A DNA stretch of 64,000 bases from Tridacna crocea (lineage: Eukaryota; Mollusca; Bivalvia; Cardiida; Cardiidae): the NCBI GenBank assembly GCA_943736015.1, contig OX031060.1, forward strand, positions 12,103,501-12,167,500, written 5' to 3'. The notes beneath the pieces are model-generated. The model ran no database searches. It saw only the letters and a program-made list of their open reading frames with translations, and was not told the DNA's origin. This document shows positions 63,501 through 64,000 of this stretch, piece by piece. How positions within the stretch are numbered: position 1 is the first letter of the stretch; each line of letters opens with the position of its first letter. Position numbers and translations under genes: made by a program.

Positions 63501-64000
63501 ATTTTCTCCTTTTCCCAGGGTGTTTTCATAAAGCTTCTACCTCTGGATGGGTAAAACCGGGAATTGTTTGGTACATTTAAAAGGTTACTGTGAATTTTTT
63601 CTTAAAGGCCATGTATGGTATGGTGGATGGCACACCATACAGGAAACAATATGAACGTAACCTAGAGAGAGCAGTTGCCAGTGGGGATCTCACAGTGGTC
63701 GAGTTTCATGAGCGAAAAAATGGCTTCAAGCAAGCAGATGCTAGAGGTATAGATGATGGAAGCTCATATACCAAAGGTACGCTAATTCATAGAGTCTTAA
63801 CTGAAACAGGTAATTTTCATATATGTACAAAAGGGTGTTGTAAGTGCAACATGGATAGAAATACAAGATTGAAGGACACACTGGGAATTTCAAGGATTTT
63901 TGTTTTTTACTACACTAGTTTTTGTTCCATTAGTAATGGTATCGCTGTTTTTGCATAATTGGGAAAATTCTTTGTTTAAACTCTGTCTTACGAACAAAGT
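59263..64000 (+). CDS. ZUP1: Zinc finger-containing ubiquitin peptidase ZUP1 (ZUFSP), 5' part, runs off the window
   Basis: In vertebrates this cysteine peptidase of the C78 family cleaves K63-linked ubiquitin chains and acts in DNA damage tolerance. Exons seen: 59263-60550, 63111-63208, 63608-63776, giving 518 codons plus 1 nt. Five C2H2-type fingers are visible: C16/C19/H32/H37, C44/C47/H60/H65, C282/C285/H298/H303, C349/C352/H365/H370, C402/C405/H418/H422. Exon 2 is a charged helix with an MIU-like DKIIAQELQEKE ubiquitin-binding pattern and the FQKLQ signature. Exon 3 matches the region just before the catalytic domain. The catalytic Cys/His/Asp lie beyond the window. A 215-residue Ser/Asn-rich linker between fingers 2 and 3 makes it longer than human ZUP1 (578 aa, four fingers). 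Confidence 0.88.
61186..61392 (-). mobile_element. tRNA-derived repeat unit, copy 1
   Basis: On the minus strand: A box TGGCTCAGTGGTTAAGG and B box GGGGTTCGAATCCC. 207 bp, from TCTTACGAACAAAGTC to CGTAACAC. Not a functional tRNA: no paired acceptor stem. Confidence 0.75.
61507..61713 (-). mobile_element. tRNA-derived repeat unit, copy 2
   Basis: Same 207 bp unit, a few differences, exactly 321 bp from copy 1. The B box has one change (GGGGTTTGAATCCC). Confidence 0.75.
62088..62312 (+). mobile_element. tRNA-derived SINE
   Basis: A box TGGCCTGGTGGTAAAG, B box GGGTTTGAAAC, 3' part TGAAATAATGTTGAAAGC; ZUP1 intron. Confidence 0.75.
62405..62634 (+). repeat. TTAA MITE, full copy
   Basis: ZUP1 intron; intact palindrome and TIRs. 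Confidence 0.86.
62635..63110. other. ZUP1 intron, nothing recognised
   Basis: No MITE or SINE signal. Confidence 0.4.
63111..63208 (+). CDS. ZUP1: ZUP1 coding exon, MIU-like helix
   Basis: 98 bp: VQEKTDKIIAQELQEKEKD and EKKEFQKLQ, corresponding to the coiled ubiquitin-interacting helix and FQKLQ of ZUFSP. Acceptor TGTTTTCAG, donor GTACAA. Confidence 0.87.
63385..63580. repeat. TTAA MITE, rearranged
   Basis: The right-side TIR region (GTCTGCAAATGC..GTCGTCTGG) runs straight into the palindrome, then the left side; ends about 28 bp before a ZUP1 exon. Confidence 0.6.
63608..63776 (+). CDS. ZUP1: ZUP1 coding exon before the catalytic domain
   Basis: 56 codons plus 1 nt starting AMYGMVDGTPYRKQYERN and including VVEFHERKNGFKQ, like the PPSEFHRRKADMME region of human ZUP1. 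Acceptor TTTCTTAAAG, donor GTACGC. Confidence 0.85.
63985..64000 (-). mobile_element. Start of a third tRNA-derived unit, cut by the window end
   Basis: GTCTTACGAACAAAGT equals the outer edge of the units at 61186 and 61507. Confidence 0.5.

Noticed and set aside
402-63580. Dozens of short ORFs with the [20 protein letters not shown] peptide on both strands
   Set aside because: They all come from the palindromic MITE, which reads open in several frames; not a protein family.

Overview
This is a 64 kb piece of an animal nuclear genome, most likely a bivalve mollusc. It has intron-rich genes with metazoan protein signatures, AT-rich introns, tRNA-derived SINEs, and 'pearl'-like repeats with ~155-165 bp tandem cores of the kind known from bivalves. 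There is no prokaryotic gene organisation, no CRISPR array, and no autonomous transposase I can support.

Four protein-coding genes were rebuilt from exons with matching splice phases. From left to right: (1) MBTPS2, the site-2 protease, minus strand, 9 coding exons from 23749 down to 2205, complete (489 aa), with the HEIGH and LDG zinc-site motifs. (2) EIF2S3, eIF2 gamma, plus strand, 13 coding exons from 24112 to 45057, complete (472 aa), with all main GTPase motifs. (3) A FAM162-family (UPF0389) mitochondrial membrane protein, minus strand, 4 exons from 57186 down to 51245, complete (174 aa). (4) ZUP1/ZUFSP, a zinc-finger K63-ubiquitin peptidase, plus strand, from 59263 and running off the right end. 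Only its zinc-finger and ubiquitin-binding part is in the window.

The genes form two head-to-head pairs. MBTPS2 and EIF2S3 start codons are only 362 bp apart, so they probably share a bidirectional promoter. FAM162 and ZUP1 start codons are about 2.1 kb apart. EIF2S3 and FAM162 converge on a 6 kb repeat-filled intergenic stretch.

Introns and intergenic DNA are dominated by repeats. The main one is a ~230 bp TTAA-bounded MITE with a strong central palindrome, present in more than 50 full, partial or nested copies. Its subfamilies differ by paired changes that keep the hairpin intact. Other repeats are pearl-like elements of several families, two transposons with CAGGGTT termini and 6-bp target duplications, a hAT-like element, a 1.9 kb foldback element with a 10-bp duplication in EIF2S3 intron 1, a 2.8 kb long-TIR element in EIF2S3 intron 11, and several SINEs. 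Many are nested, giving relative insertion ages.

I found no clear new biochemical system. The best candidates for something undescribed are the covarying palindromic MITE family, the foldback element built from 15-bp GC-rich subrepeats, and the shared promoter architecture.
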